Shown here one piece after another: positions 51,997 to 61,915 of a DNA stretch of 64,000 nucleotides (position 1 is its first letter; every line of letters begins with the position of its first letter). The position numbers and the translations under genes were made by a program. Under the pieces are notes generated by a model. That model was not told the origin of the DNA and did no database searches. It was given only the letters and a program-made list of their open reading frames with translations. Source of the stretch: Halothermothrix orenii H 168 (GTDB lineage: Bacteria > Bacillota > Halanaerobiia > Halanaerobiales > Halothermotrichaceae); NCBI RefSeq assembly GCF_000020485.1, contig NC_011899.1, positions 159,501 through 223,500 on the forward strand, in the 5' to 3' direction.

Positions 51997-53712
51997 ATGG
52001 GTCTGGTAATAACAAGTGAGGCTAAATGCAGAGATTGTTATAAGTGTATACGGTATTGCCCGGTTAAAGCTATTGGGATCAAGGATGGGCAGGCCTGGGT
52101 AGATGAAGACAGGTGTATTCTGTGTGGCCGTTGTATTGAAGCCTGTCCCCAGAATGCTAAAAAAACTGAACAATATCTTGATAAATTTAAAAACTATATA
52201 GCCTCCGGTAATAAAGTAGTTGTTAGCCTGGCTCCCTCGTATCTGGCTTCAGGTTATTTCTCTACCCCCTGGAAGTTGGTAGGGGCTTTAAAAGAACTTG
52301 GTGTAGATGTTGTTGAAGAAACAGCGATTGGGGCAGAAGTTATCGCCGATGAGTACAGAGATTTACTCAATAAAAAGGAACTAATTATATCCAGCTGTTG
52401 CCCAACTGTTGTAAACCTGGTTGAAAAATATTTTCCAGGATTATGTGATTATCTGGCACCTGTTATATCACCGATGATAGCCCACGGAAGACTGATAAAA
52501 CAGGAAATGGGTGAAAACTGCCGGGTTGTATTTATCGGCCCCTGTTATGCGAAAAAAGAAGAAGCGTTGACCCGGGGTGAAGGGTCAATTGATGCTGTTT
52601 TGACCTTTGAGGAAATATTTAATTACTTAGATAGACTAAATCAGGATATACCTCCCCGTAATATTTTTCCTGACAGAACCTCTAACAGGGCCCGCCGTTT
52701 TCCACTTCCCGGCGGGGCCCTTAGAACAGGTGGGCTAAATGAATTAAATATAAAGCCAGATGATATTGTGTCAATATCAGGACTTGAAGATTGTATGGAA
52801 ACCTTCCGTGATATTGAAAAAGGTCTTATCAAGCCCAGATTTATCGAGGCAATGGCCTGCCGGGGGGGTTGCCTCGGGGGGCCAGCCATGGGTGAAGATG
52901 CTGGAATCCTGGCCAGGAAACAAAGGTTATACAATAATTTAAACAGGGGACAGCAGAGCTGTCGGGGGGCTAACAATAAAGGTATTATAGTTTCCTGGAG
53001 CTACACTCCCAGAGAGATAGATTATAAAGTTCCAGATGAAGAAGAAATAAAGAGAATTCTGGCATTGACCGGTAAAACATCACCTGAAGATGAAACAAAC
53101 TGTGGTGGCTGTGGTTATCCCAGTTGCCGGGATAAGGCAATTGCTGTGTATAATGGTCTGGCCAATCCGGAAATGTGTATTCCCTATATGAGGGAAAAGG
53201 CTGAATCCTTATCCCATGCTGTTGTTGATAGTACTCTTAATGGAATTATTATTGTTGATAAAGATATGATTATTCAGGATTTTAATCCGGCTGCAAACCG
53301 GATGTTTAACCGCAGAGATATTAAGGCTAAAGGTAAACCATTGAGCACTTTTATTGATCCCGGGGATTACATTGATGTCTGGGAGAATCAGGAGATGATA
53401 ACTGATAATTGTAAGCAATATCCCCAGTATGAGTTGATTACCAGGGAAACTATTTATCCCCTCCCTAAATATGGAGTTGTCATCGGTATAATTACAGATG
53501 TTACTGAAGAGGAAAAGACCAGGGCCGAAATTGATAATATGAGACAGGAAGCTTTAGACAGGGCCTCTCAGGTAATTAAAGAACAGATGCGGGTTGCCCA
53601 GGAAATTGCAGGACTTCTTGGTGAGAGTACGGCAGATACTAAAGCAACACTACTCGAACTAAAAGAGATTATAGGGCAAAGAGAGGCGAAGACAAATGGG
53701 GATGAAAGTTGA
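51997..53712 (+). CDS. Sensory-type [FeFe]-hydrogenase with PAS domain (second copy)
   Basis: 571 residues with the same layout as the 22703 protein: CRDCYKCIRYCP and CILCGRCIEACP clusters, an H-cluster domain, CGGCGYPSC, a PAS domain starting STLNGIIIVDKD and the C-terminal helix AQEIAGLLGEST. Its H-cluster motifs are SSCCPTVV, GPCYAKKEEA and ACRGGCLGGPA, so it keeps both cysteines of the first motif, unlike the first copy. The ATG lies three bases after the preceding stop. It is followed by a coupled phosphatase gene, again like the first cluster. Confidence 0.88.
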   Translation: MGLVITSEAKCRDCYKCIRYCPVKAIGIKDGQAWVDEDRCILCGRCIEACPQNAKKTEQYLDKFKNYIASGNKVVVSLAPSYLASGYFSTPWKLVGALKELGVDVVEETAIGAEVIADEYRDLLNKKELIISSCCPTVVNLVEKYFPGLCDYLAPVISPMIAHGRLIKQEMGENCRVVFIGPCYAKKEEALTRGEGSIDAVLTFEEIFNYLDRLNQDIPPRNIFPDRTSNRARRFPLPGGALRTGGLNELNIKPDDIVSISGLEDCMETFRDIEKGLIKPRFIEAMACRGGCLGGPAMGEDAGILARKQRLYNNLNRGQQSCRGANNKGIIVSWSYTPREIDYKVPDEEEIKRILALTGKTSPEDETNCGGCGYPSCRDKAIAVYNGLANPEMCIPYMREKAESLSHAVVDSTLNGIIIVDKDMIIQDFNPAANRMFNRRDIKAKGKPLSTFIDPGDYIDVWENQEMITDNCKQYPQYELITRETIYPLPKYGVVIGIITDVTEEEKTRAEIDNMRQEALDRASQVIKEQMRVAQEIAGLLGESTADTKATLLELKEIIGQREAKTNGDES

Positions 53713-54850
53713 TGTTGGAGTTGCCAGCCTTTCAAAACACGGTGAAGAGGTCTGTGGTGATAGTTATCAGGTCATCAGGTCTAGGGATGCGACAACAGTA
53801 ATTTTATCTGATGGTCTTGGTAGTGGGATCAAAGCCAGTATACTCTCGTTATTATCTACGAAAATTGCTTCAAGATTACTGGAAAGAAATATCAATGTAG
53901 AACAGGTTTTTGCCACCATAGCAGATACCCTCCCTATCTGTCAGACCAGGGAGATAGCCTATTCAACTCTGTCGATTTTAAAAATAACAGATAGTGGCTA
54001 TGCCCATTTAATTGAATACGACAATCCCTCCCTGATATTGATTCGTAACGGGCAAAGGGTCAAATTAGATAAAGAACAAAAAATAATCGCCGGTAAAAAA
54101 GTAAGTGAAGTCCATTTTAAACTTAAACTGGGTGATTTATTGCTTGTAGTTAGTGATGGAGTCATTAATGCCGGGGTTGGAGGGCTATTTCACCTGGGGC
54201 TGGGGCGAGAAAGACTGGTAGAACATGTTACCAAATATGGATTATATAAAAAGGATTCCCTTCATGTTGCCCGGGATATCATTGAATTAACTGAAGCCTG
54301 TTATATCTGTAAACCGGGTGATGATTCGACATGTATTGCTTTAAAATTAAGAGAACCCCGTTCTGTTGTGGTGTTAACGGGTCCTCCCACTGATCCAGAT
54401 CTGGATGGAAAGGTGGTTAAGGAGTTTCTTAAACGTAATAATTCAGAGAAAGTAGTCTGTGGCGGGGCGACCGGAAATATGGTGGCTCGGGAACTTGGTG
54501 AAGATATAGAAACAAGCTTAACCTATGATGACCCCAGTGTTCCCCCCCTTGCTTCTATAAAGGGAATTGATCTGGTGACAGAAGGCATATTAACCCTCAA
54601 TAAATGTCTGGAAAAGATTTTGCAGTTAAAAAAGGGACAGAGTATTGATGAAAAAAAAGATGGGGCCAGCCTTTTAGCCAGGACATTATTTAAGGCCGAT
54701 CAAATACATTTTTTGGTAGGAACTGCTGTAAACCCCGCCCACCAGGAATTAATGCAGTCCTTACAGTTAAAGCCCAGGCCGGTAATAGTTAATAAACTGA
54801 TAAAAGAGCTTGCTGAACTGGGTAAAGAGATAAAGATAAAGAGGTATTAA
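53696..54850 (+). CDS. PP2C/SpoIIE-type phosphatase (second copy)
   Basis: 384 residues, paralog of the 24447 protein. LSDGLGSGIKASILS, VVSDGVINAGVGG and KPGDDSTCIAL supply the metal-binding acids. The conserved C-terminal domain shows VVVLTGPPTDPDLD, KVVCGGATGNMVAREL and KGIDLVTEGILTL. It overlaps the sensor gene by 17 bases, implying coupled translation and a physical or signalling partnership. The target phosphoprotein is not apparent in the window. Confidence 0.85.
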   Translation: MGMKVDVGVASLSKHGEEVCGDSYQVIRSRDATTVILSDGLGSGIKASILSLLSTKIASRLLERNINVEQVFATIADTLPICQTREIAYSTLSILKITDSGYAHLIEYDNPSLILIRNGQRVKLDKEQKIIAGKKVSEVHFKLKLGDLLLVVSDGVINAGVGGLFHLGLGRERLVEHVTKYGLYKKDSLHVARDIIELTEACYICKPGDDSTCIALKLREPRSVVVLTGPPTDPDLDGKVVKEFLKRNNSEKVVCGGATGNMVARELGEDIETSLTYDDPSVPPLASIKGIDLVTEGILTLNKCLEKILQLKKGQSIDEKKDGASLLARTLFKADQIHFLVGTAVNPAHQELMQSLQLKPRPVIVNKLIKELAELGKEIKIKRY

Positions 54851-54863
54851 GGGGGCAATCAAG

Positions 54864-55106
54864 ATGAAAGAAAAAATAACAGTTGAGGTCTGTGTCGGTA
54901 CATCATGCCATCTTATGGGGAGTCCGGCAATTATTGATTATTTAAAAAACCTTCCTGATAATATTAAAGATAAAATAGAAATAAAGCATGTTTCCTGTAT
55001 GAATAGCTGTGACCGGGGTCCCCGGGTAATGGTTAACGACACTGTAATTTATAATGCAACACCGGAGCGGGTTAAGGAAGCAATTACTGAAATAATTATG
55101 GCATAA
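54864..55106 (+). CDS. NuoE-like [2Fe-2S] protein
   Basis: 80 residues consisting of just the thioredoxin-like ferredoxin domain. CVGTSCHLMGS and CMNSCDRGPRVMVNDTV hold the four ligands. It lacks the N-terminal helical region of true NuoE/HydC. It is homologous to the 51751 protein, so this cluster has two such proteins, perhaps forming a pair or serving different partners. GGGGGC precedes the ATG. Confidence 0.88.
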   Translation: MKEKITVEVCVGTSCHLMGSPAIIDYLKNLPDNIKDKIEIKHVSCMNSCDRGPRVMVNDTVIYNATPERVKEAITEIIMA

Positions 55107-55124
55107 AGGGGTAGGTGATAAGAT

Positions 55125-56600
55125 ATGGCAGGAGAAGTATCTGAAGTTACCAGGATCAGGAGAAAGGTTTTGACCGAGATAGCCCGTCTTACTTTTGAAG
55201 ATCGTCTGGTGGAAGAGGTAGATTATATTCCCCGGAGGTTGACTGAAAATGGTATTTCCAATTATCGCTGTTGTGTCTATAAGGAAAGAGCAATTTTAAA
55301 AGAGAGGGTTAAACTGGCCCTGGGGGTTGCCCCTGATGAAGTGGATGATGAAGAGAAGAGTCTTTCTGAAATAGCGAGTAATGTATTACAGGGCCAACTG
55401 GGGAACAGTGATAGAAATATTGCTATTATTGAAGAAGCCTGTGACCAGTGTTCAATCGATAAAATAGTGGTAACCAATGCCTGTCGTAATTGTGTTGCCC
55501 ACCACTGTGTAAATTCCTGTCCCCGGGGCGCCATTACCATTGTTAATAATCAGGCCTATGTTATCAGGGAAAAGTGTGTGGAGTGCGGGCTCTGTGTTAA
55601 AGCCTGCCCCTATGGCGCCATTCTTGAAGTTGAAAGACCCTGTACCAGTGCCTGTTCCCTTGATGCAGTTGTTCCCGGGGAGAAGAGTACAGCAGAAATA
55701 GATGATAATAATTGTATTGAATGTGGCTCCTGTATAGAGGCCTGTCCCTTTGGAGCAATTTCCTATAAATCTGAAATTGTCAGGGTTGTTCAAATGTTAA
55801 AAAGTGGAGACATTAATACTGTAGCCCTGGTTGCTCCTTCATATATTGGACAGTTTGGACCAAGGGTTGACTGGGAAAAACTATGTACTGGTCTTAAAAG
55901 GCTGGGATTTCACGATGTAATACCGGTGGCCCTCGGTGCTGATAAGGTAATTGAAGAGGAAAGCAGGGAATTTCAGGCGATGACTGATAAACCAATGTTT
56001 AATTCCTGTTGTCCTTCCTTTGTTAACTTAATAGAATTAAAATTTCCTGAATATTTATCACAGGTATCTACTACAGAATCACCGATGCTTAAAGCTGCTT
56101 ATCTGGCTAAAGAAGATGGTGAACTGGTTCAGTGTGTCTTTATCGGCCCCTGTCTTGCTAAAAAGAGTGAGGCCAGGAATAAGGGGCAGGGTTTGATAGA
56201 TGCTGTTTTGACCTTTGAAGAAATTGCAGCCATGCTGGTGGCTAAAGGTATTAACCTGGCAAAAATAACCGAAACGGGGGATCTATCTGAAGAACACCGG
56301 TCCCCTTCCATACCGGCTCAGGCCTTCTGTGAAGCCGGGGGAGTTGGAAGTGCTATCAGTGGAAAACTTAATAATAATGATAATGGTATAAGGTTTCACC
56401 AGGTTGATGGTGCTTCAGAATGTCTTAAAGTGTTAAATCAGATTAAAGCAGGTAAGATTAAAGCAGATTTTGTTGAAGGTATGGGTTGCCAGGGGGGCTG
56501 TATTGGTGGCCCCGGAACGCTGGTAAACCGGCGAGTGGCTTCCGGATTATTAAAAAAGCTTATAAAATCCAGGGGTGGTGAAAAAGTTGGCACAAAGTAA
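55125..56600 (+). CDS. Monomeric-type [FeFe]-hydrogenase
   Basis: 491 residues. An N-terminal region of about 110 residues without Fe-S motifs precedes several ferredoxin-type sites (CRNCVAHHCVNSCP, CVECGLCVKACP, CIECGSCIEACP). The H-cluster domain has NSCCPSFVNLIE, GPCLAKKSEA and GCQGGCIGGPG. It fits the group with CRNC and a lone H domain, as in the clostridial HfsD/group B proteins (from memory). It lies between a small [2Fe-2S] protein and rex. The first H-motif retains both Cys, so catalysis is plausible. Confidence 0.87.
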   Translation: MAGEVSEVTRIRRKVLTEIARLTFEDRLVEEVDYIPRRLTENGISNYRCCVYKERAILKERVKLALGVAPDEVDDEEKSLSEIASNVLQGQLGNSDRNIAIIEEACDQCSIDKIVVTNACRNCVAHHCVNSCPRGAITIVNNQAYVIREKCVECGLCVKACPYGAILEVERPCTSACSLDAVVPGEKSTAEIDDNNCIECGSCIEACPFGAISYKSEIVRVVQMLKSGDINTVALVAPSYIGQFGPRVDWEKLCTGLKRLGFHDVIPVALGADKVIEEESREFQAMTDKPMFNSCCPSFVNLIELKFPEYLSQVSTTESPMLKAAYLAKEDGELVQCVFIGPCLAKKSEARNKGQGLIDAVLTFEEIAAMLVAKGINLAKITETGDLSEEHRSPSIPAQAFCEAGGVGSAISGKLNNNDNGIRFHQVDGASECLKVLNQIKAGKIKADFVEGMGCQGGCIGGPGTLVNRRVASGLLKKLIKSRGGEKVGTK

Positions 56601-57240
56601 AGGGAGGGTTAAATCACAGGGGATACCGGTAGGAGTCATAAATCGTTTGCCCCATTATTACCGTTATTTGAGTTCACTTATGGCAAGGGATGTGGAAAGA
56701 ATATCATCCCGGGAACTGGCTTCAAAACTCGGGGTTACGGCATCCCAGATAAGACAGGACCTCAGCTATTTTGGATGTTTTGGTCAGCCAGGATATGGTT
56801 ACCGGGTTCAGGAGCTTCAGGCAGAGATAGGTAAAATACTCGGGGTTAATGAAAATATGCATATGGTTCTGGTGGGGGCCGGGAATCTGGGGATGGCCCT
56901 GATGAAATACCCTAATTTCAGGAGAAGAGGTTTTTATATAAGAGCCATTTTCGACAGTGATATAAATAAAATTGGACAGGAAGTTGAAGGGATTGAAATA
57001 AAACCGGTCAGTGAACTTGAAAAGTATCTTTCCAGGTTTAATGTAGATATTGGTATTATTGCTACACCCGCCGGAGCAGCTCCGGAAATTGCCAGTATTT
57101 TTATGAATGGAGGCGTAAAGGGGATCTGGAATTTTGCTCCGGTTAGTTTAAACCCTGAAGAGGGGGTGGTTATAGAAAACGTCCACATCAGTGAGAGTTT
57201 AATGACACTTTCTTATAAAGTAAAAGAGAAAGACAAATAA
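56587..57240 (+). CDS. rex: Redox-sensing transcriptional repressor Rex
   Basis: 217 residues. The N-terminal winged helix (INRLPHYYRYLSSL, SSRELASKLGVTASQIRQDL, YFGCFGQPGYGY) binds DNA, and the Rossmann domain has VLVGAGNLGMAL and IIATPAGAAPEIA for NAD(H). Rex leaves DNA when the NADH/NAD+ ratio is high. The start is TTG 56587, eight bases after AGGGGTGG, overlapping the hydrogenase stop. Its own cluster begins with two Rex operators, implying autoregulation, and adhE follows. Confidence 0.94.
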   Translation: MAQSKGRVKSQGIPVGVINRLPHYYRYLSSLMARDVERISSRELASKLGVTASQIRQDLSYFGCFGQPGYGYRVQELQAEIGKILGVNENMHMVLVGAGNLGMALMKYPNFRRRGFYIRAIFDSDINKIGQEVEGIEIKPVSELEKYLSRFNVDIGIIATPAGAAPEIASIFMNGGVKGIWNFAPVSLNPEEGVVIENVHISESLMTLSYKVKEKDK

Positions 57241-57269
57241 GATTACAAGAATATAAGGAGGTTTTTAAA

Positions 57270-59933
57270 ATGGCTAAAGCGGTATTAGAAAAAAGTGTTG
57301 ATAAGGCTACAAAGGAAAAGAAAGAGATTAGAAAAGGTTTAAAGATTGAAGATAGTATCAACAAACTGGTAGAAAGGGCAAATGAAGCTGCCAGGAAGTT
57401 TAAAGATTATGACCAGGAACAGGTTGACAGGATTGTAAAAAAGATGGCTCTGGCCGCCAATGATAAACATATTGAACTTGCTAAAATGGCCCATCGGGAA
57501 ACAGGAATGGGGGTCTATGAAGATAAAATAACTAAAAATCTTTTTGCTTCTGAGTATGTTTATAACTATCTCAGGGATAAGAAAACAGCTGGAATTTTAA
57601 ATAAAAACATTGAAGAAAATTATATTGAGGTTGCAGAACCAATCGGGGTTGTAGCTGCTTTAACTCCTGTTACCAATCCTACTTCTACTACTATTTTTAA
57701 GGCTTTAATATGTATGAAGACCAGGAATCCAGTTATTTTTAGTTTCCATCCCCGGGCTATGAAGTGTAGTATTGAAGCAGCCCGGATCTTGAAGGAAGCT
57801 GCTATTAAGGCCGGTGCTCCTGAGAATTGCATTAGCTGGATTGAAGAACCATCTATTGAGGCTACCAACTATTTAATGAAACATCCTGAGGTGGATTTAA
57901 TTCTGGCTACCGGTGGTTCTGGAATGGTAAAAGCAGCCTATTCCAGTGGCAAACCAGCTCTGGGGGTTGGACCCGGTAATGTTCCCTGCTATATAGAAAA
58001 GACAGCCAATATAAAGCAGGCCGTATCTGACCTTATTTTGAGTAAAACCTTTGATAATGGTATGATCTGTGCCTCTGAACAGGCTGTAGTCGTTGATAAA
58101 GAAATTGCTGCTGAGGTTAAAAAGTTCATGCAGGAAAATGGTTGTTATTTTGTCAGTAAAAAGGAGTCAGAAAAACTGGCCAGAGTGGCAGTGGACCAGG
58201 AAAGGGGTGCCATGAATCCGGCTGTAGTCGGTCAACCTGCCCGTAAAATTGCCAAGATGGCCGGCATTAAAGTGCCTGATGACACCAAAATCCTGGTAGC
58301 AGAACTTAAGGGAGTTGGAGAGAATTACCCCCTGTCCCGGGAAAAATTAAGCCCGATTCTCGGCTGGTATGTTGTCAAAGACTATCGTGAAGGAATAAAA
58401 CGGTGTGAAGAGATAACAGAATTTGGAGGACTTGGACATTCTTCTGTGCTTCACAGTAATGATGAAAAAGTAATTGATGAATTCAGTCGGAGATTGAGGA
58501 CCGGTAGATTAATTATTAATTCACCTTCATCCCAGGGAGCAATAGGAGATATGTATAACTTTAATGTCCCTTCCCTGACCCTGGGTTGTGGTTCTATGGG
58601 TAAAAACTCAACAACCGATAATGTCAATGTTGATAATTTAATTAATAAGAAGAGGGTAGCCATGAGAAAGGAAAGGATGAAATGGGTTAAAGTTCCTCCC
58701 AGGATATATTTTGAATATGGTTCCCTTCGCTATCTGTCAGGAGTTAGAGGTGAGAGGGCCTTTATAATTACTGATAAGACTATGTCCCAGCTTGGTTTTA
58801 TTGATAAGGTTGAAGAACATCTATCTGTAGCCGGTGTCCAGACCAGGGTATTTGACAGTGTTGAGCCTGATCCATCAGTAGAAACGGTATTAAATGGTTG
58901 CCAGGAGATGAATGAATTTAAACCTGATATCATCATTGCCCTGGGTGGGGGTTCCCCGATGGATGCTGCTAAAGGTATGTGGCTATTCTATGAACACCCG
59001 GAAACCAGGTTTGAAGATCTGAAGATGAAGTTTAATGATATTAGAAAAAGGGTTTATAAATTCCCCAGGCTGGGTAAAAAGGCTACTTTTATTGCAGTAC
59101 CTACAACATCAGGAACCGGTTCTGAGGTAACCGCCTTTTCAGTAATAACTGATAAGAAACGTAATATTAAGTATCCACTGGCTGATTATGAACTTACCCC
59201 TGATATTGCTATAATTGATCCAGAACTGGTCCTGACAGTTCCCCAGTCAGTAACAGCAGATACAGGACTGGATGTTTTGACCCATGCTATTGAGGCCTAT
59301 GTTTCGGTTATGGCTTCTGATTACACTGATGCCCTGGCTGAAAAGGCTATCAAGCTGGTATTTGAATATCTCCCCCGGGCTTATAAGAATGGTAATGACC
59401 GGGAAGCAAGAAAGAAGATGCATAATGCTTCCTGTATTGCCGGAATGGCCTTTACTAATGCATTCCTGGGGCTTAACCACAGTATGGCCCATATACTGGG
59501 AGGTAAGTTTCATATCCCTCACGGCCGGGCTAATGCAATTTTATTGCCACATGTTATTAGATATAATGCCGGGAAACCAAGTAAGCTGGCCAGCTTCCCC
59601 CAGTATGATTATCCTCGGGCAGGAGAAAGGTATGCTGAAATAGCCAGAATACTGGGACTTCCCGCTTCCACTACAGAAGAAGGGGTTGAAAGCCTGGTTA
59701 AAGCCATAACAGACCTGATGAGAGAATTAAATATCCCCCTTTCTCTGGAAGAAGCCGGGGTAAATCACAACAAGTTCGAAAAAGAACTCGAAGATATGGC
59801 TGATATTGCCCATAATGACCAGTGTACTGGAACTAACCCCAGAATGCCGCTGGTCAATGAAATCAAGGAGATCTATCGTCAGGCGTATAAAGGGGTCAGT
59901 ATTAAAGATAAAAAGAAAGTCCGTAATGCTTAG
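57270..59933 (+). CDS. adhE: Bifunctional acetaldehyde-CoA/alcohol dehydrogenase
   Basis: 887 residues. The N-terminal CoA-acylating aldehyde dehydrogenase (1 to about 440) has VGPGNVPCYIEKTA and the catalytic Cys in DNGMICASEQAVV. The C-terminal iron alcohol dehydrogenase (about 455-887) has ALGGGSPMDAAKGMW and the Fe-binding histidines in LNHSMAHILGGKFHIPHG. It reduces acetyl-CoA to ethanol, consuming two NADH. AGGAGG precedes the ATG, 29 bases after rex, so it is in the Rex-controlled operon. Confidence 0.96.
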   Translation: MAKAVLEKSVDKATKEKKEIRKGLKIEDSINKLVERANEAARKFKDYDQEQVDRIVKKMALAANDKHIELAKMAHRETGMGVYEDKITKNLFASEYVYNYLRDKKTAGILNKNIEENYIEVAEPIGVVAALTPVTNPTSTTIFKALICMKTRNPVIFSFHPRAMKCSIEAARILKEAAIKAGAPENCISWIEEPSIEATNYLMKHPEVDLILATGGSGMVKAAYSSGKPALGVGPGNVPCYIEKTANIKQAVSDLILSKTFDNGMICASEQAVVVDKEIAAEVKKFMQENGCYFVSKKESEKLARVAVDQERGAMNPAVVGQPARKIAKMAGIKVPDDTKILVAELKGVGENYPLSREKLSPILGWYVVKDYREGIKRCEEITEFGGLGHSSVLHSNDEKVIDEFSRRLRTGRLIINSPSSQGAIGDMYNFNVPSLTLGCGSMGKNSTTDNVNVDNLINKKRVAMRKERMKWVKVPPRIYFEYGSLRYLSGVRGERAFIITDKTMSQLGFIDKVEEHLSVAGVQTRVFDSVEPDPSVETVLNGCQEMNEFKPDIIIALGGGSPMDAAKGMWLFYEHPETRFEDLKMKFNDIRKRVYKFPRLGKKATFIAVPTTSGTGSEVTAFSVITDKKRNIKYPLADYELTPDIAIIDPELVLTVPQSVTADTGLDVLTHAIEAYVSVMASDYTDALAEKAIKLVFEYLPRAYKNGNDREARKKMHNASCIAGMAFTNAFLGLNHSMAHILGGKFHIPHGRANAILLPHVIRYNAGKPSKLASFPQYDYPRAGERYAEIARILGLPASTTEEGVESLVKAITDLMRELNIPLSLEEAGVNHNKFEKELEDMADIAHNDQCTGTNPRMPLVNEIKEIYRQAYKGVSIKDKKKVRNA

Positions 59934-59985
59934 GTGTTAATCAGTAATAACATATAGGAAAATATGTTGGCATATATTGATAAGG

Positions 59986-60018
59986 ATGTCAGCCCATATG
60001 GGTCTGGCATATTTTTTT
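59986..60018 (+). terminator. Terminator after adhE
   Basis: ATGTCAG and CCCAT pair with ATGGG and CTGGCAT (59986-60010, one bulge and one G-U), followed by A and eight T. Confidence 0.75.
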
Positions 60019-60151
60019 TCTAATAAAAATTATTTACAAGTGTTTTTTGTGGATAATTTCAAACAATAGGGCTGGCCTTTAAGATTTTAACAAATTACAG
60101 AATTTATTCATAATATATTAAGGTGATGAAATTAGTTACGGGGGGATGATT

Positions 60152-61876
60152 GTGAAGAAAAAGGATATAGAAGTTAAAGTAATGGATACAGATTTGCTGA
60201 TTATTGGTGGAGGGACGGCCGGGTGCATGGCTGCCATCAGGGCAAAAGAGTTAGATCCTGATGTAGACGTATTAATTATGGAAAAGGCTCATATAAGACG
60301 GAGTGGTTGTCTGGCCAGTGGTATGAATGCCATCAATGCCTATTTAAATCCGGGTGAAACTCCGGAAAGTTTTGTCAGGTATGTCAGGGCAGATGCTATG
60401 GGGCTTGTTAGAGAGGATTTACTTTTGGGTATGGCCCGGAGATTAAACCAGGTAGTACATAAGGTTGAATCATGGGGCCTACCGATTGAAAAGGATAAAC
60501 AGGGAAATTATGTACCCCGGGGCCGGTGGAATATAAAAATAAACGGGGAATCACTCAAACCTATTATTGCCGATAAGGCCATTGAATCCGGAGCCAGGGT
60601 TTTAAACAGGGTTACGGTTACCAATCTTATAACCACAGAGGATGGAAGTGTTATGGGAGCCATGGGCTTTGGAATTCGTGATGGGGTGTTTTATGTGGTA
60701 AAGGCCGGGGCTACCATAGTGGCTACCGGGGGGGCGGCCGGTATATATAAACCGAATAATGATGGATCAGCCCATCATAAAATGTGGTATTCCCCCTTTA
60801 ATACTGGGGCCGGTTATGCAATAGGCATCAGGGCTGGAGCCGAGATGACATCCTTTGAAATGAGGTTTATTGCCCTGAGGACCAAAGATGTCATTGCTCC
60901 GACAGGAACCCTGGCCCTGGGATTTGGGGCAACCCAGGTTAACGCCCGGGGGGAAAGGTTTATGGCAAAAAAATTCAGACACCTCGGTTCTGAAGGGGCT
61001 CCAACTCCCATCAGGGTTTATGGTCCAACCCGGGAGATAAAAGAAGGAAGAGGTCCGGTTTTTATGGATACCACCCATTTGTCTGAGGAAGAGGTAAGGG
61101 ATTTAAAGAAATCATATTTAAATATGTATCCCGATATTGTTTTGTTCTGGGCTGCAAATAAGATTGATCCCGGCCAGGAACCCCTTGAAATCCAGGGTAC
61201 AGAACCGTACCTGGTAGGGGGGCATGCCCAGGCCGGTTACTGGATTACAGAAAAAAGAGAAACAACCCTGCCGGGTCTTTATGCAGCCGGTGATGTGGCC
61301 GGAGGTGCCCCGTATAAATTTGTCAGTGGAGCCTGGGCTGAAGGAGAAATCGCTGCCGAAAATGCCCTTGAATATCTCCGCAACAATTATTACAGAGAAG
61401 ATAAAAAATATGTTGCCCAGGTTATCGAACGGGAAATAATGAGGGTATATGCCCCGCTGAGGAGAAGGGATGGGGTTAAGGCTGAGGAAATGGAAGAACG
61501 ACTCCAGAAAATAATGGACCAGTATGCTGGAGGGGTAAGTCGGTATTATGAGATGAATGAAGATGAGTTAAAACTGGCCCGAAAATTACTTAAAAAGATG
61601 CGGGGTCAGGTAAAATATCTCAGAGCTGAAGACTACCATAAGCTAATGCTCTGTCATGAAGTGCTTGATAGACTGGATGTTGCCTCAGTTCTGGTTGAAC
61701 ACCTTTTATATAGACGGGAAACCAGGTGGCCTGCCTATCAGAGCAGAGTTGATTACCCGGATAGAAATGATCGGGAGTGGTTAAAGTTTGTAAATAGTCG
61801 ACTTGAAGGTAATAAAGTTAGTATTATAGAAAGGCCCTATAAACAGATAGTTCCTGGAGACAGGTATTTACCCTGA
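60152..61876 (+). CDS. AprA-like flavoprotein (adenylylsulfate/fumarate reductase family)
   Basis: 574 residues. The FAD-binding start is LLIIGGGTAGCMAAIRA. SGCLASGMNAINAYL, DAMGLVREDLLLGMARRL and AAGDVAGGAPYKFVSGAW resemble AprA of sulfate reducers more than classical fumarate reductases. It is shorter than AprA (about 630-660 residues). GTG 60152 is six bases after a G-rich site; the overlapping ATG at 60146 has no spacing. It is followed by an AprB-like ferredoxin. No sat or dsr gene is in the window, so the natural substrate is uncertain. Confidence 0.82.
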   Translation: MKKKDIEVKVMDTDLLIIGGGTAGCMAAIRAKELDPDVDVLIMEKAHIRRSGCLASGMNAINAYLNPGETPESFVRYVRADAMGLVREDLLLGMARRLNQVVHKVESWGLPIEKDKQGNYVPRGRWNIKINGESLKPIIADKAIESGARVLNRVTVTNLITTEDGSVMGAMGFGIRDGVFYVVKAGATIVATGGAAGIYKPNNDGSAHHKMWYSPFNTGAGYAIGIRAGAEMTSFEMRFIALRTKDVIAPTGTLALGFGATQVNARGERFMAKKFRHLGSEGAPTPIRVYGPTREIKEGRGPVFMDTTHLSEEEVRDLKKSYLNMYPDIVLFWAANKIDPGQEPLEIQGTEPYLVGGHAQAGYWITEKRETTLPGLYAAGDVAGGAPYKFVSGAWAEGEIAAENALEYLRNNYYREDKKYVAQVIEREIMRVYAPLRRRDGVKAEEMEERLQKIMDQYAGGVSRYYEMNEDELKLARKLLKKMRGQVKYLRAEDYHKLMLCHEVLDRLDVASVLVEHLLYRRETRWPAYQSRVDYPDRNDREWLKFVNSRLEGNKVSIIERPYKQIVPGDRYLP

Positions 61877-61915
61877 GGGGTAGCCAGAATAATTTTAGAT
61901 AAGGAGGTTAAAACT

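Noticed and set aside
60070-60093. Half site TTTTAACAAA resembling Rex upstream of the AprA-like gene
   Set aside because: The opposite arm matches only about 4 of 7 positions, within chance for AT-rich sequence.
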